A stretch of 36,835 nucleotides of DNA from Pseudomonadota bacterium (GCA_023394655.1 JAEXAG010000160.1:1-36835); one strand, 5' to 3'; shown: positions 9,243-17,147, counted from the first letter of the stretch. The notes: generated by a model from the letters alone, not told the origin. Made by a program: numbers and translations.

Positions 9243-10280
9243 ATGTCGGTCAACACACCATCCACGCTCCTGATCCGCGGCACGCTGGGCGTCGCACTCG
9301 CATGCGCGCTGGTCGCCTGTGGCGGCAACAAGGAGGAGGCGGCCGCCGAGGGCCCCGCCGCCACCGCCAGCACCGCACCGGCGCAGGCGATCTCCTCCGA
9401 AGTTTCGGCGATGAGCCCGGAACAGTTGCGCGAAGCCGCCGGCAAGGCATTGGCCGAGCAGCGCCTGTACGCGCCGGCCGGCAACAACGCGATGGAGTAC
9501 TACCTGGCCCTGCGCGACAAGGCGCCGAACGATCCGGCGGTTTCCAGCGCGTTGATCGACCTGCAGCCCTATACCCTGATCGCCACCGAGCAGGCGATCA
9601 CCCGCGACGACTTCGCCGAAGCCAAGCGCCTCTATGCCCTGCTCGAGAAGACCGACGCCAACGCGCCGGCGCTGCCGCGCCTGAAGACCGGCATCGCCGA
9701 TGCCGAAGCCAGCCTGGCACAGCGCCAGCAGAGCGCCGAAGCCGACCAGACCCGCCGCGCGGAGTTGGAGAAGCAGCGTCAGGAAGAGCAGCAGCGCATG
9801 CAGCAGCAGGCCGCGCAACAGCTCGCCGCGCGCCAGGCGGAGGACCGCCGCCTGGCCGATTTGCGCGCCGCCGAGGAACAGCGCCAGGCGCAGGCCAACC
9901 GCGAGGCCGAGGAACGTCGTCAGGCCGAGCAACGTGCCGCCGCCCAGCGCGCGGCCCAGCAGCCTGCCGCCACCCCGGCACCGGCGCCTGCCCCCGCACC
10001 GGCTCCGGCCCCCGCCGCGGCCAGCACCGAGCTCCGCGCGATCAGCACGCCGCAGCCGCGCTATCCCGCGGAAGCCCTGCGCAGCGGCCAGTCCGGCACG
10101 GTGATGGTCGAGTTCACCGTCGGCACCAATGGCAGCGTCACCGCCGTGCGCGTGGTGAATGCCAACCCGCCGCGCGTGTTCAACAACGAAGTCACCTCGA
10201 CGGTGCGGCGCTGGCGTTTCCAGCCGGTCGCGGCACCGATCACCACGCGTCGCACCTTCACCTTCAACCCCGAGCAATAA
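9243..10280 (+). CDS. lipoprotein with helical repeat, coiled coil and TonB C-terminal domain
   Basis: A 345-residue protein. The N-terminus is a lipoprotein signal (GVALACALVAC, C26) and not the usual TonB membrane anchor. Residues about 55-155 are helical and TPR-like. Residues about 155-235 are very rich in Gln, Glu, Arg and Ala and should form a coiled coil. A Pro-Ala repeat covers about 237-257. Residues about 260-345 form a TonB_C domain (PQPRYPAEALRSGQSGTV, VEFTVGTNGSV, RWRFQP). TonB domains transmit proton-motive force to outer-membrane receptors, but a lipid-anchored form cannot bind ExbBD through the usual helix, so its role may be structural or periplasmic. The start has GGGGA 7 bases upstream. 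It is the last gene before the terminator. Confidence 0.9.
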   Translation: MSVNTPSTLLIRGTLGVALACALVACGGNKEEAAAEGPAATASTAPAQAISSEVSAMSPEQLREAAGKALAEQRLYAPAGNNAMEYYLALRDKAPNDPAVSSALIDLQPYTLIATEQAITRDDFAEAKRLYALLEKTDANAPALPRLKTGIADAEASLAQRQQSAEADQTRRAELEKQRQEEQQRMQQQAAQQLAARQAEDRRLADLRAAEEQRQAQANREAEERRQAEQRAAAQRAAQQPAATPAPAPAPAPAPAPAAASTELRAISTPQPRYPAEALRSGQSGTVMVEFTVGTNGSVTAVRVVNANPPRVFNNEVTSTVRRWRFQPVAAPITTRRTFTFNPEQ

Positions 10281-10298
10281 GCCGGGCGCGGGAAAAGA

Positions 10299-10325
10299 GA
10301 GCCCCGGCATTGCCGGGGCTTTTCG
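10299..10325 (+). terminator. hairpin terminator between convergent genes
   Basis: AGCCCCGG at 10300-10307 pairs with CCGGGGCT at 10313-10320 (the arms can extend into CA/TG), and TTTT follows at 10320-10323, then CGTTT. On the opposite strand the stem is followed by CTCTTTT, so it may also stop minus-strand transcription from the ABC operon. It lies 20 bases after the TonB-domain gene and 25 bases from the permease stop. Confidence 0.85.
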
Positions 10326-10345
10326 TTTGCGCCGATGGCGCCGCA

Positions 10346-11539
10346 TCAGGCGGAGATCGCCAGCTTTTCCTGTCCGTAGCGCCAGACCGCCGCTGCCCAG
10401 AGGATGGCCGCGATGCCGATCGAGCAGGCCAGGTACACGCCCCATTGTTCGGGCGCCGGCATCTCGCCGCGGCTGATCTTGATGATCATCTGGTTCTGCG
10501 AAAGGAAGGGCACCGCGTACTGCCACAGCGCCGTGTCGCGGATCGGGTAGGCCATCAACGCATAGGCCGGGAACATCGGCAGGAACATCAGCCAGGTCAG
10601 GTTGGCCTGTGCTTCCTTCATGCTCTTGGCGCCGGCGGCGAGCAGGGTGAGCATGGCGGTGCCGAGCAGCACCAGCGGCAGCAGGATCAGCATCAGCTTG
10701 GCCATCGCCGGCAGGCTGACATCGAGCATGCGGGCAATGCCGCTGCCGGCCAGCGAAGCGCTCAACTTGAACGCCAGCAGCATGATCACCAGCGCCGCGA
10801 GACCGACCAGCGCCGCCGCCGCCATCTTGCCGCTGACCAGCGCCGAGCGCGGGCTGGGCGTGGCCAGCAGCGGTTCCAGCGATTGCCGTTCGCGCTCGCC
10901 GGCGGTGGTGTCCATCGACAGATGCGCGCCACCGATGAAGGCGGAGATCATCAGCAGGATCGGCAGCATGACCGAGAGCATCAGCCCGCGCTGCGCTTCG
11001 GGGGTGGCCAGTTCGCGCCGGTCCAGGCCGATCGCCTGGGTGATCGCCGGGCTGACGCCGCGCGCCAAGAGGCGCAGGGCACCCACTTGCTGGCCGTAAG
11101 CCGACAGCGCCGCCTCGACGCGGCCGAGCGGAATCTCCGCAGTGCGCCGGGTGGAATCGGTGACCAGCTCGACGCGCGCCGGCACGCCGGCGGCCCAGTC
11201 CTTCGCGAACCCTTCGCCGATCACCAGCGCGACATCGTGGCGCTGGCTGCGGATCGCCTCGTCCACGTCGGCGGGCGGCGCCTTCGCGGCGCGGATGCCC
11301 TGGCTGGCGAGGAATTCCACCAGGTTGGGCGCGTGCTCGGCGCCGATGATCGGGATGTCCAGCGGTTTTTCCAGCTGCGTGCTCATGCGCACTTCGATCA
11401 GCTTGCCCATGCCGAGCATCAGCACCAGGATGATGATCGGGCTCATCAGCAGGGTCATCAGGAAGACCTTGCGGTCGCGCGCGAAATCCACCAACTCCTT
11501 GCGCGTGACGGTCAGCAGCACGTGGGTGAAAGTGCTCAT
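10346..11539 (-). CDS. ABC transporter permease, NatB-type (ABC-2 family)
   Basis: A 397-residue inner-membrane protein. It has a first helix at about 25-48, a large extracytoplasmic domain at about 50-180, and a cluster of about five helices from 187 to 390. The segment DTTAGERERQSLEPLLATP at 210-228 corresponds to the conserved cytoplasmic motif of NatB-like ABC-2 permeases (GExERGTLEPLL). With the adjacent ATPase it should form an exporter; NatAB of Bacillus exports sodium, but the substrate here is unknown. The start ATG overlaps the ATPase stop by 4 bases (ATGA). It is the last gene of a five-gene minus-strand operon. Confidence 0.9.
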   Translation of the reverse strand: MSTFTHVLLTVTRKELVDFARDRKVFLMTLLMSPIIILVLMLGMGKLIEVRMSTQLEKPLDIPIIGAEHAPNLVEFLASQGIRAAKAPPADVDEAIRSQRHDVALVIGEGFAKDWAAGVPARVELVTDSTRRTAEIPLGRVEAALSAYGQQVGALRLLARGVSPAITQAIGLDRRELATPEAQRGLMLSVMLPILLMISAFIGGAHLSMDTTAGERERQSLEPLLATPSPRSALVSGKMAAAALVGLAALVIMLLAFKLSASLAGSGIARMLDVSLPAMAKLMLILLPLVLLGTAMLTLLAAGAKSMKEAQANLTWLMFLPMFPAYALMAYPIRDTALWQYAVPFLSQNQMIIKISRGEMPAPEQWGVYLACSIGIAAILWAAAVWRYGQEKLAISA

Positions 11540-12291
11540 GCGTGCAGGCCCTCCTCGGTGCCGATCAGTTTGACGAAGGCGTCCTCGAGGTTGTGCTCGC
11601 CGGCGCGTTCGCGCAGTTCGTCCGCCGTGCCGGCGGCGACCGCGCGGCCCTGGGCGACGATGACGATGCGGTCACACAGCGCGGCCACCTCCTGCATGAT
11701 GTGGCTGGAGAAGATCACGCAGCGGCCTTCCGCGCGCAGCTCGCGGAGGAACTCGCGCAGCCCGCGGGTGGTCATCACGTCGAGGCCGTTGGTGGGCTCG
11801 TCGAGGATCACGTTTTTCGGGTCGTGCACCAGCGCGCGGGCGATCGCGGTCTTGGTGCGCTGGCCCTGGCTGAAACCCTCGGTGTGGCGGTCGAGGAAAT
11901 CCTCCATCTGCAGGGCGCGTGCCAGCACCGCGGTGCGTTGTTCGATCTGCTGGCGCGACAGGCCGTGCAGTTCGCCGAAGTAGCGGATGTTCTCTCGGGC
12001 GCTGAGGCGCTTGTACACGCCGCGTGCGTCCGGCAGCACGCCGAGTGCGCGGCGCACGGCATCCGGGTCGCGGCTCGGGTCGATGCCGTCCACCAGCACC
12101 TTGCCGGTTTCCGGGCGCATCAGGGTGTAGAGCATCCGCAGGGTGGTGGTCTTGCCGGCCCCGTTGGGGCCGAGCAGACCGGTGATTTCGCCGTCGCGGG
12201 CTTCGAAGCTGACGTCATCCACGGCGATGACGGGCGCGGCCTTCTTGCCCTTGCCGGGAAAGGTCTTGCGCAGGTTGTCTGCGATGATCAT
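11536..12291 (-). CDS. ABC transporter ATP-binding protein, NatA-type
   Basis: A 251-residue cytoplasmic ATPase with Walker A GPNGAGKTT at 41-49, signature FSQGQRTK at 140-147 (SQGQ in place of SGGQ), Walker B VILDEP at 161-166 and the switch histidine H197 in SSHIMQEV. The Q-loop region reads GVLPDARGVYKRLSARENI, which lacks glutamine and resembles NatA-type proteins. It powers the permease encoded directly downstream. GAGGA lies 6 bases before the ATG. The hydrolase gene ends 16 bases upstream, so the two are probably cotranscribed. Confidence 0.93.
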   Translation of the reverse strand: MIIADNLRKTFPGKGKKAAPVIAVDDVSFEARDGEITGLLGPNGAGKTTTLRMLYTLMRPETGKVLVDGIDPSRDPDAVRRALGVLPDARGVYKRLSARENIRYFGELHGLSRQQIEQRTAVLARALQMEDFLDRHTEGFSQGQRTKTAIARALVHDPKNVILDEPTNGLDVMTTRGLREFLRELRAEGRCVIFSSHIMQEVAALCDRIVIVAQGRAVAAGTADELRERAGEHNLEDAFVKLIGTEEGLHA

Positions 12292-12307
12292 GGGTGTCCT
12301 CGGTCGG

Positions 12308-13870
12308 TCAGGGTTCCCAGCCGTTGAAGCTGGTGAAGGGCGGGGTGTAGCTCAGGTTGTCGAGGCAGGCGGCATCCAGCCCCATGGCGTCGGCGCGCTC
12401 CACGAACTGCGCGAACAGCTTGGGCATGCAGCCGGCAGCGATCACGTTGTGGCCCTGGCCCTTCAGCACCAGATGGCGGCCGTTGGCCAGTTGCGCGATG
12501 GCCTCGTCGCCGTAGCGCGGCGGCGTGACCGGATCGAACTCGCCGGAGATCGCCAGCACGGGGGTGTCGCCGCCGAGGGGCGTGCGGAAGTTCGATGCCA
12601 TTTCCCCGCGCGGCCAGACCTTGCACGCCGCGGCGATGCCTTCGGTGATGCTGTTGCCGAGCAGGGTGTCGCGGTCTTCCTCGCGCGCGACCATGCTGTC
12701 GGCATCCTCGGCGCAGACCACGGAGAACTGCATGCCCATCGCCATGCTGTCGCCCATGCTTTCGAGCAGCATGCGGGCCAGCGCGGTCAGCGCATCCAGG
12801 CGGCCCTGGTTGGCCTCGTGGATGAGATTGGGCAGCAGGGCGGCGGCCTGCGGCGCATAGGCGAACATGCGGACCAGCCCGGCCACCATCTCCGGGGTCA
12901 GGCGGGTTTCGCGCTGCTCGTTGGTGCTGGCATCGCGGTAGCGGACCAGCGGGGGGTCGCTGCGCAGGCGCGCGAGCAGCTGGTCGAGTTGTTCGCGCGG
13001 CACGCCGAGTTTCTCGCGACAGCCGGCCTGCTGCTCGCAGCGGCCGAACTGCAGCGCCAGCGCGTCCTCCAGGTTGCGCGCCCAGAGGTTGCCGAGTGGA
13101 AGCGTGTTGGGGACCACCGAGTCCAGCAGCACGGTGCGGGTGTGCTGCGGATGCTGCAGGGCGTACTGCTGGGCGACGCGGGTGCCGTAGGACACGCCCA
13201 TCAGGTTGATCTTCCCGACGCCGAGCGCCTGGCGCACGCTGTCCAGATCACGGATGGCATCGCCGGTGGTGTAGAAGCGCAGGTCGGCGCGTTCCTGCAG
13301 GCGGTCGCGGCAACGCAGCGCGGCCGCGCCCATGTCGTCGCTTGCGAGCAAATCCTCGCCCTCGCCCATCGGGCAGGCCAGCGGGTTGGATTCGCCGGTG
13401 CCTCGCTGGTCCACCAGTATCACGTGACGGGTCTTGCGGACTTCCTTGAAGGCGGCGGCCAGGTCCGGATATGTCCGCGCCGCCGACTGGCCCGGGCCGC
13501 CGGCGAGGAAGAACACCGGGTCGGTGGTGGCATCGGCTTCGTTGCTCGCCGGCACCCAGGCGATGTTGAGCGCGATCTTGCGGCCATCCGGCCGGGCCGG
13601 GTCCTCGGGCACTTCCAGCGTGGTGCAGCGGGCTTCCACGCCGCTGCGGCTGGCCGCGCCGGCCAGCGCGCAGGGCTTGAACGAGAGCGCCCCCCAGTCG
13701 TTGCCGGCGGGGCGGGCATCGCCGCCATCATCGGCGGCGCAGGCGGCCAGGGCGGCGGCCATCGCGAGGACGGCCAGTCGTGGCAGCGGGAAACGGCCCG
13801 GGCGGGGCATCGGGATGGTGGCCCGATGCCCGGCAGGCGGGATGGGACGGAGGCGTCTGCGCATGGTCAT
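12308..13870 (-). CDS. lipoprotein alpha/beta hydrolase with TAP-like C-terminal domain
   Basis: A 520-residue protein related to proline iminopeptidase/tripeptidyl aminopeptidase-like hydrolases. The N-terminus is a long basic stretch, then a hydrophobic segment ending in LAAC (C44), suggesting a lipoprotein. The oxyanion segment GGPGQS lies at 124-129, DQRGTGES at 154-161, the nucleophile S227 in GVSYGT, the acid D446 in SGEFDPVTP and the histidine H474 in GQGHN. The complete triad argues for an active peptidase or esterase in the cell envelope; the substrate is unknown. The start ATG overlaps the XRE gene stop (ATGA). An ATG five bases further in (13865) is out of frame. A later in-frame start (Met21, near 13810) would give a more usual signal-peptide length. 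Confidence 0.9.
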   Translation of the reverse strand: MTMRRRLRPIPPAGHRATIPMPRPGRFPLPRLAVLAMAAALAACAADDGGDARPAGNDWGALSFKPCALAGAASRSGVEARCTTLEVPEDPARPDGRKIALNIAWVPASNEADATTDPVFFLAGGPGQSAARTYPDLAAAFKEVRKTRHVILVDQRGTGESNPLACPMGEGEDLLASDDMGAAALRCRDRLQERADLRFYTTGDAIRDLDSVRQALGVGKINLMGVSYGTRVAQQYALQHPQHTRTVLLDSVVPNTLPLGNLWARNLEDALALQFGRCEQQAGCREKLGVPREQLDQLLARLRSDPPLVRYRDASTNEQRETRLTPEMVAGLVRMFAYAPQAAALLPNLIHEANQGRLDALTALARMLLESMGDSMAMGMQFSVVCAEDADSMVAREEDRDTLLGNSITEGIAAACKVWPRGEMASNFRTPLGGDTPVLAISGEFDPVTPPRYGDEAIAQLANGRHLVLKGQGHNVIAAGCMPKLFAQFVERADAMGLDAACLDNLSYTPPFTSFNGWEP

Positions 13871-14061
13871 TGTCCTTCCAGGAAAATGGATTCGATGGGG
13901 CGCCCGAACAGCCGGGCGATGCGGAAAGCGAGTGGCAGGGAGGGATCGTACTTGCCGGTTTCAAGCGCGTTGACGGTCTGCCGCGAGACCTCCAGCCGCT
14001 CGGCCAGCGCCGCCTGCGACCAGCCTTCGCGTTCCCGCAGTTCGCGCATGCGGTTCTTCAC
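13867..14061 (-). CDS. small XRE-family transcriptional regulator
   Basis: A 64-residue DNA-binding protein consisting of one helix-turn-helix: REREGWSQAALAERLEVSRQ at 10-29, then TVNALETGKYDPSLPLAFRIARLF. It matches the compact YozG-like XRE regulators that often accompany a small membrane protein gene. The start is GTG 14061, overlapping the upstream stop by 4 bases (GTGA); ATG four codons later is an alternative. The stop overlaps the hydrolase start (ATGA). It may regulate its own operon, an inference from family habit. Confidence 0.92.
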   Translation of the reverse strand: MKNRMRELREREGWSQAALAERLEVSRQTVNALETGKYDPSLPLAFRIARLFGRPIESIFLEGQ

Positions 14062-14651
14062 CGGTAGCGCCGCGCCACGAAGAACTTGGCCACACCGTAC
14101 ACCAGCGAGCTCATGGGGAAGACCCAGATCATGGCCGCGGCCGCGGGCACGTCGATCACCCGTGCCTGCTGCAGGAAGCCGGCGGCGAAATAAAGCAGCG
14201 GCACCACGGCGGCGGCGGTGGCGATCGCTTCGGTTTCGATGCGGCGCTGCATTTCGTCCACTTCGCGCAGGTAGCGCAGCATCGCCCGGGCGAACATCAG
14301 CATCCCGGCCACCGGCGACATCGCGACGAGTCCGCGCAGGGCCATCGGGCCTTCGATGTGCTTGAGCAGGGCGAGGCTGGCGAACACCAGCCCGCCATAG
14401 ACCGACATCGCGATCCACATCGCGCGGTAGTAGCGTCGTGCCGCCGGCGTGACCGACTCCTCGTCGCATTGTTCGCGCCACCAGCGCGGCTGCAGCCGGT
14501 AGAGCAGCCAGCCGACGAGGAAGCCGGCACCCAAACCGAAGAAGAGGCCGATGCGCTGATCGGGCCATTGCATCGCCCAGCCGATGGCGGCGACGAGCCA
14601 CAGCAAGATGCCGGCGATGCCGAGCAGCTTCATCTGCTGGCTGGCGCGCAT
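14058..14651 (-). CDS. multi-pass membrane protein paired with XRE regulator
   Basis: A 197-residue protein with about six hydrophobic helices (about 8-26, 33-52, 75-96, 104-122, 142-160 and 168-192). A charged motif REVDEMQRRIETEA at 129-142 sits before the fifth helix; a similar DExQRRI motif recurs in small membrane proteins encoded beside XRE regulators, as I recall the family. No function is known to me. The start ATG 14651 has GGAG 6 bases upstream and lies downstream of a candidate promoter. In-frame ATGs at 14750 and 14786 exist but lie at or upstream of the promoter -10. It is the first gene of the five-gene operon that includes NatAB. Confidence 0.82.
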   Translation of the reverse strand: MRASQQMKLLGIAGILLWLVAAIGWAMQWPDQRIGLFFGLGAGFLVGWLLYRLQPRWWREQCDEESVTPAARRYYRAMWIAMSVYGGLVFASLALLKHIEGPMALRGLVAMSPVAGMLMFARAMLRYLREVDEMQRRIETEAIATAAAVVPLLYFAAGFLQQARVIDVPAAAAMIWVFPMSSLVYGVAKFFVARRYR

Positions 14652-14752
14652 CAGCAGCGGCTCCGGACAGGGGAGCGCCGCGGCTGGCGGCGGGCGGTTC
14701 GCGGGAAGAGCGGCGACAGGCGCATGGCAGGTGTCAAGGTCGTTTGACATGC

Positions 14753-14782
14753 AGGCTAGGGCATGGCGTCGGGCGCTGTCAA
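14753..14782 (-). promoter_or_regulatory. candidate promoter of the XRE/hydrolase/NatAB operon
   Basis: On the minus strand TTGACA (14782-14777) is a perfect -35 box, followed after 18 bases by TAGCCT (14758-14753), a weak -10. Transcription would start near 14746, giving a leader of about 95 bases before ATG 14651. A second TTGACA, on the plus strand at 14744-14749, lies next to it without a matching -10. Confidence 0.4.
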
Positions 14783-14927
14783 GCACGCTTTACACCGGGC
14801 GCCGTTTGCCGCCGCCTGTCCGGCGGCTGTACGAAGGTGGATTGCGGATGCCGGCGATCACGCGCGGGCAACGCCGGCGACGGCACACTGTCGGCATCAG
14901 CAAATGCGCCGGAGCGCAGGAGATCAC

Positions 14928-15302
14928 ATGGGCAAGTTCGACGACATCGCCAGCCGCGCCGCGGACATGGCGTCTGGCATGGGCCACAAGGCGGCCGGGA
15001 TCGCCGCGGAAATGGGGCAGCGCGCCGGTCATCTGGGTGGCAGCCTCAAGGACAAGCTGCCGGATGCCGCGGTGAAGTGGGTGGAAACCGGCGCCGCGCT
15101 GGCCGCGGTGCGCACCGGCAGCCGCGTGGCCACGCGATTCGTGCGCCGCAATCCGGCGCTGGTCGTCGCTGCAGCGGCGGGCGCGGGCCTGCTCTGGTAC
15201 GCCTCGAAGAAGCACGCGCAGAGGAAGGCGGCCGAAGCGCCGATCGAGGGCGAGGCGCGCCGCATCGAGCCGGCGAAGAACGACGACCGCGACGCGGATT
15301 GA
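14928..15302 (+). CDS. small single-helix membrane protein, uncharacterised
   Basis: A 124-residue protein. The N-terminal half is amphipathic and Gly/Ala-rich with helical repeats (DDIASRAADMASGMGHKAA). RRNPALVV begins a membrane helix at about 75-92 and a charged tail follows. The order of amphipathic helix, then RxNPxxxV plus a glycine-rich helix, is reminiscent of DUF883/YqjD-type inner-membrane proteins, but I cannot place it firmly. AGGAG lies about 6 bases before ATG 14928. It stands alone between divergent and convergent neighbours. Confidence 0.8.
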   Translation: MGKFDDIASRAADMASGMGHKAAGIAAEMGQRAGHLGGSLKDKLPDAAVKWVETGAALAAVRTGSRVATRFVRRNPALVVAAAAGAGLLWYASKKHAQRKAAEAPIEGEARRIEPAKNDDRDAD

Positions 15303-15336
15303 TCCCGGTTCGCCGTTCGAGTCCGTCGTCGCGCCG

Positions 15337-16476
15337 TCAGCCGGCCGCGGCGACGGATGCGGGCGGGGCCAGGACGGCTTGCGGCAATTCGATGACGAAG
15401 CGGGCGCCGCCGCCTTCGCGGTCTTCGTAGAACAGGTGGCCGCCGGCGTTCATCACGATCTGCCGCGCCAGTGACAGACCGAGACCGCTGGACAGCCCGT
15501 TGGCGGGATCGGTTTCGGTCAGCCGGGTGAAGGGCTTGAAGAGTTCGCGCTGCTTCATCGCCGGGATGCCGGGGCCGCGGTCCTGCACCACCAGCTGCCA
15601 GAAACCGGGGGCACCGGCACGGATGCGCAGCTCCACCTCGCCGCCCTCGGCGCCGTACTTGCGCGCATTGGTGACCAGGTTTTCGGCGACCTGCCGCAAC
15701 GCCATCGGGTTCATCGCCACCCGGCAGGCGCGGTCTTCCGGCATGTTCGCCGACATGACGATGCCCTGCGCTTCCAGCTGGGGCTGGTAGCGGTCCATGA
15801 GCCAGTCCACGGTTTCCTTGAGCGACGCAACCGGCATCGGGCCATCGCCGCCGGGCAGTGCCGGGTTGGATTGCGCCTCCAGATAGCTGCGGATGTAGCT
15901 GATGGCGTCCATCGTCGCTTCATGGATGATCCGCAGGTAGCGCGGCGAGCGATCGGTGCTGCAATCGGGCTGCATCAGCATGTCGCTGGCGAACAGCACG
16001 CTGGTCAGCGGATTCTTCAGATCGTGGGCCACGAGGTTGACCAGGTCCTGGCGTTCCTGGGCCACCCGCTCCAGCCGGTCGCGGGTGAGCTTGAGGATCA
16101 TGTGCGCGTTGACCCGGGCGATCAGCTCTTCCGGGATGAACGGCTTGGTCACGTAATCGACCGCGCCGGCCTCGAAGGCGCGCAGCAGCAGGTCGCGGTC
16201 CTGGGCAGCGGTGAGAAACACCGCGGGGATCCGCAGCAGGCGGGGATCGAGGCGGATTTCCTGCAGCAGCGAGAAGCCGTCCATGCCCGGCATCATCATG
16301 TCCAGCAGGATCAGGTCCGGTGGATGCGCGCGGCAGCTTTCCAGCGCCTCGATGCCGTTGTCCACCGCCACCACGTCATGGCCCTTGCGCTCCAGCAGCG
16401 TGCTTACCACGCGCAGGTTGGCGGGCTGGTCATCCACCAGCAGGATGCGGCCGGTAATGGCGATGCGGTTCGGCAA
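15337..16476 (-). CDS. response regulator-histidine kinase fusion protein (REC-HisKA-HATPase)
   Basis: A 379-residue cytoplasmic signalling protein. An N-terminal receiver domain (about 10-125) has D15-D16, phospho-acceptor D59 in LLDMMMPG, T89 and K111. After a short coiled coil comes a HisKA domain with H151 in LVAHDLKNPLTS, then a HATPase domain with ENLVTNARKYG (N box), DRGPGIP (G1) and GLGLSLA (G2). There is no membrane or sensor domain, so input probably comes by phosphorylation of the receiver. The start is TTG 16476: GAGGAA lies 5 bases upstream and no ATG fits without losing the receiver's first strand. No output response regulator is adjacent. Confidence 0.93.
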   Translation of the reverse strand: MPNRIAITGRILLVDDQPANLRVVSTLLERKGHDVVAVDNGIEALESCRAHPPDLILLDMMMPGMDGFSLLQEIRLDPRLLRIPAVFLTAAQDRDLLLRAFEAGAVDYVTKPFIPEELIARVNAHMILKLTRDRLERVAQERQDLVNLVAHDLKNPLTSVLFASDMLMQPDCSTDRSPRYLRIIHEATMDAISYIRSYLEAQSNPALPGGDGPMPVASLKETVDWLMDRYQPQLEAQGIVMSANMPEDRACRVAMNPMALRQVAENLVTNARKYGAEGGEVELRIRAGAPGFWQLVVQDRGPGIPAMKQRELFKPFTRLTETDPANGLSSGLGLSLARQIVMNAGGHLFYEDREGGGARFVIELPQAVLAPPASVAAAG

Positions 16477-16517
16477 ACAGATTCCTCGAAAGGGTGATCC
16501 GACGGTTCGCGAATTGG

Positions 16518-16545
16518 ATTATAGGCATGCTTTCGTCCCGCTGAA
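16518..16545 (-). promoter_or_regulatory. promoter of the REC-kinase gene with perfect -10 box
   Basis: The minus strand carries TATAAT (16523-16518) in a notably AT-rich patch, with TTCAGC (16545-16540) as a weak -35 at 16 bases. The RNA would start near 16511, leaving a leader of about 35 bases that includes the GAGGAA ribosome site before TTG 16476. Confidence 0.6.
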
Positions 16546-16559
16546 TACGGGGTCATTTT

Positions 16560-16572
16560 CTGAATAATTCAG
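16560..16572. repeat. palindrome CTGAATAATTCAG, possible operator
   Basis: A perfect inverted repeat with CTGAAT arms around a central A. Another copy of CTGAAT lies at 16541-16546, over the -35 region of the kinase promoter. The site is 14 bases past the rluE stop. It has no T-run, so it does not look like a terminator; an operator is possible. Confidence 0.4.
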
Positions 16573-16585
16573 GTGCATCAATGCT

Positions 16586-17125
16586 TTAGCGTTCCAGCAT
16601 GCGCCACTGGCCGGGTGCGAGTCCGTCGAGCGCATGGGGGCCGATGCGGACCCTCACCAACCGCAGCGTGGGCAGTCCCACGGCTGCCGTCATCCGCCGC
16701 ACCTGGCGGTTCCGGCCTTCGCTGATCGTGAGCTCGAGCCAGGCATCGGGCACGCGCTTGCGGAAGCGCACGGGCGGATCGCGCGGCCACAGGGCGGGGG
16801 GATCGATGAGGCGCGCGCGCGCCGGCAAGGTCGGGCCGTCCTTGAGCAGGACGCCGGCACGGAGCCGGGCCAGCGCCGCTTCGTCCGGGCGCCCTTCCAC
16901 TTGCACCCAATAGGTCTTGGCGAGTTTGTGTCGTGGATCGGTGAGGCGGTTCGCGAGGCGGCCGTCATCGGTGAGGAGCAGCAAGCCCTCGGAATCGAAA
17001 TCCAGCCGGCCGACCGGATACACGTCGGGCGGCAGCCCGAAGCCGGCCAAGGTCGGTCGCGGCGGCTGGCTGCGATCGGTGAACTGGCACAGCACGCCAT
17101 AGGGCTTGTTGAACGCGATCAGCAT
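16586..17125 (-). CDS. rluE: 23S rRNA pseudouridine synthase, RluE-type
   Basis: A 179-residue pseudouridine synthase of the RsuA/RluE branch, without an S4 domain. It has FNKPYGVLCQFTD near the start, the catalytic motif GRLDFDSEGLLLLT with D42, and KTYWVQVEGRPD and GRNRQVRRMTAAVG further on. E. coli RluE modifies U2457 of 23S rRNA; the short form and overall pattern fit RluE better than RsuA or RluB. The start ATG 17125 lies 22 bases after the methyltransferase-like gene, which suggests cotranscription. No clear Shine-Dalgarno is seen. Confidence 0.87.
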   Translation of the reverse strand: MLIAFNKPYGVLCQFTDRSQPPRPTLAGFGLPPDVYPVGRLDFDSEGLLLLTDDGRLANRLTDPRHKLAKTYWVQVEGRPDEAALARLRAGVLLKDGPTLPARARLIDPPALWPRDPPVRFRKRVPDAWLELTISEGRNRQVRRMTAAVGLPTLRLVRVRIGPHALDGLAPGQWRMLER

Positions 17126-17147
17126 CGTGATCGTGCGCCGGATGCCC

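Noticed and set aside
10010..10030. Possible tandem DNA repeat in the Pro-Ala coding segment of the TonB-domain gene
   Set aside because: The repeat is a protein-level Pro-Ala linker typical of TonB-like proteins; the codons vary and no wider DNA repeat exists.
9302..11983. 893-codon open frame on the plus strand crossing the TonB-domain gene and the ABC genes
   Set aside because: It runs through a hairpin terminator and two convergent gene sets and encodes no recognisable domain.
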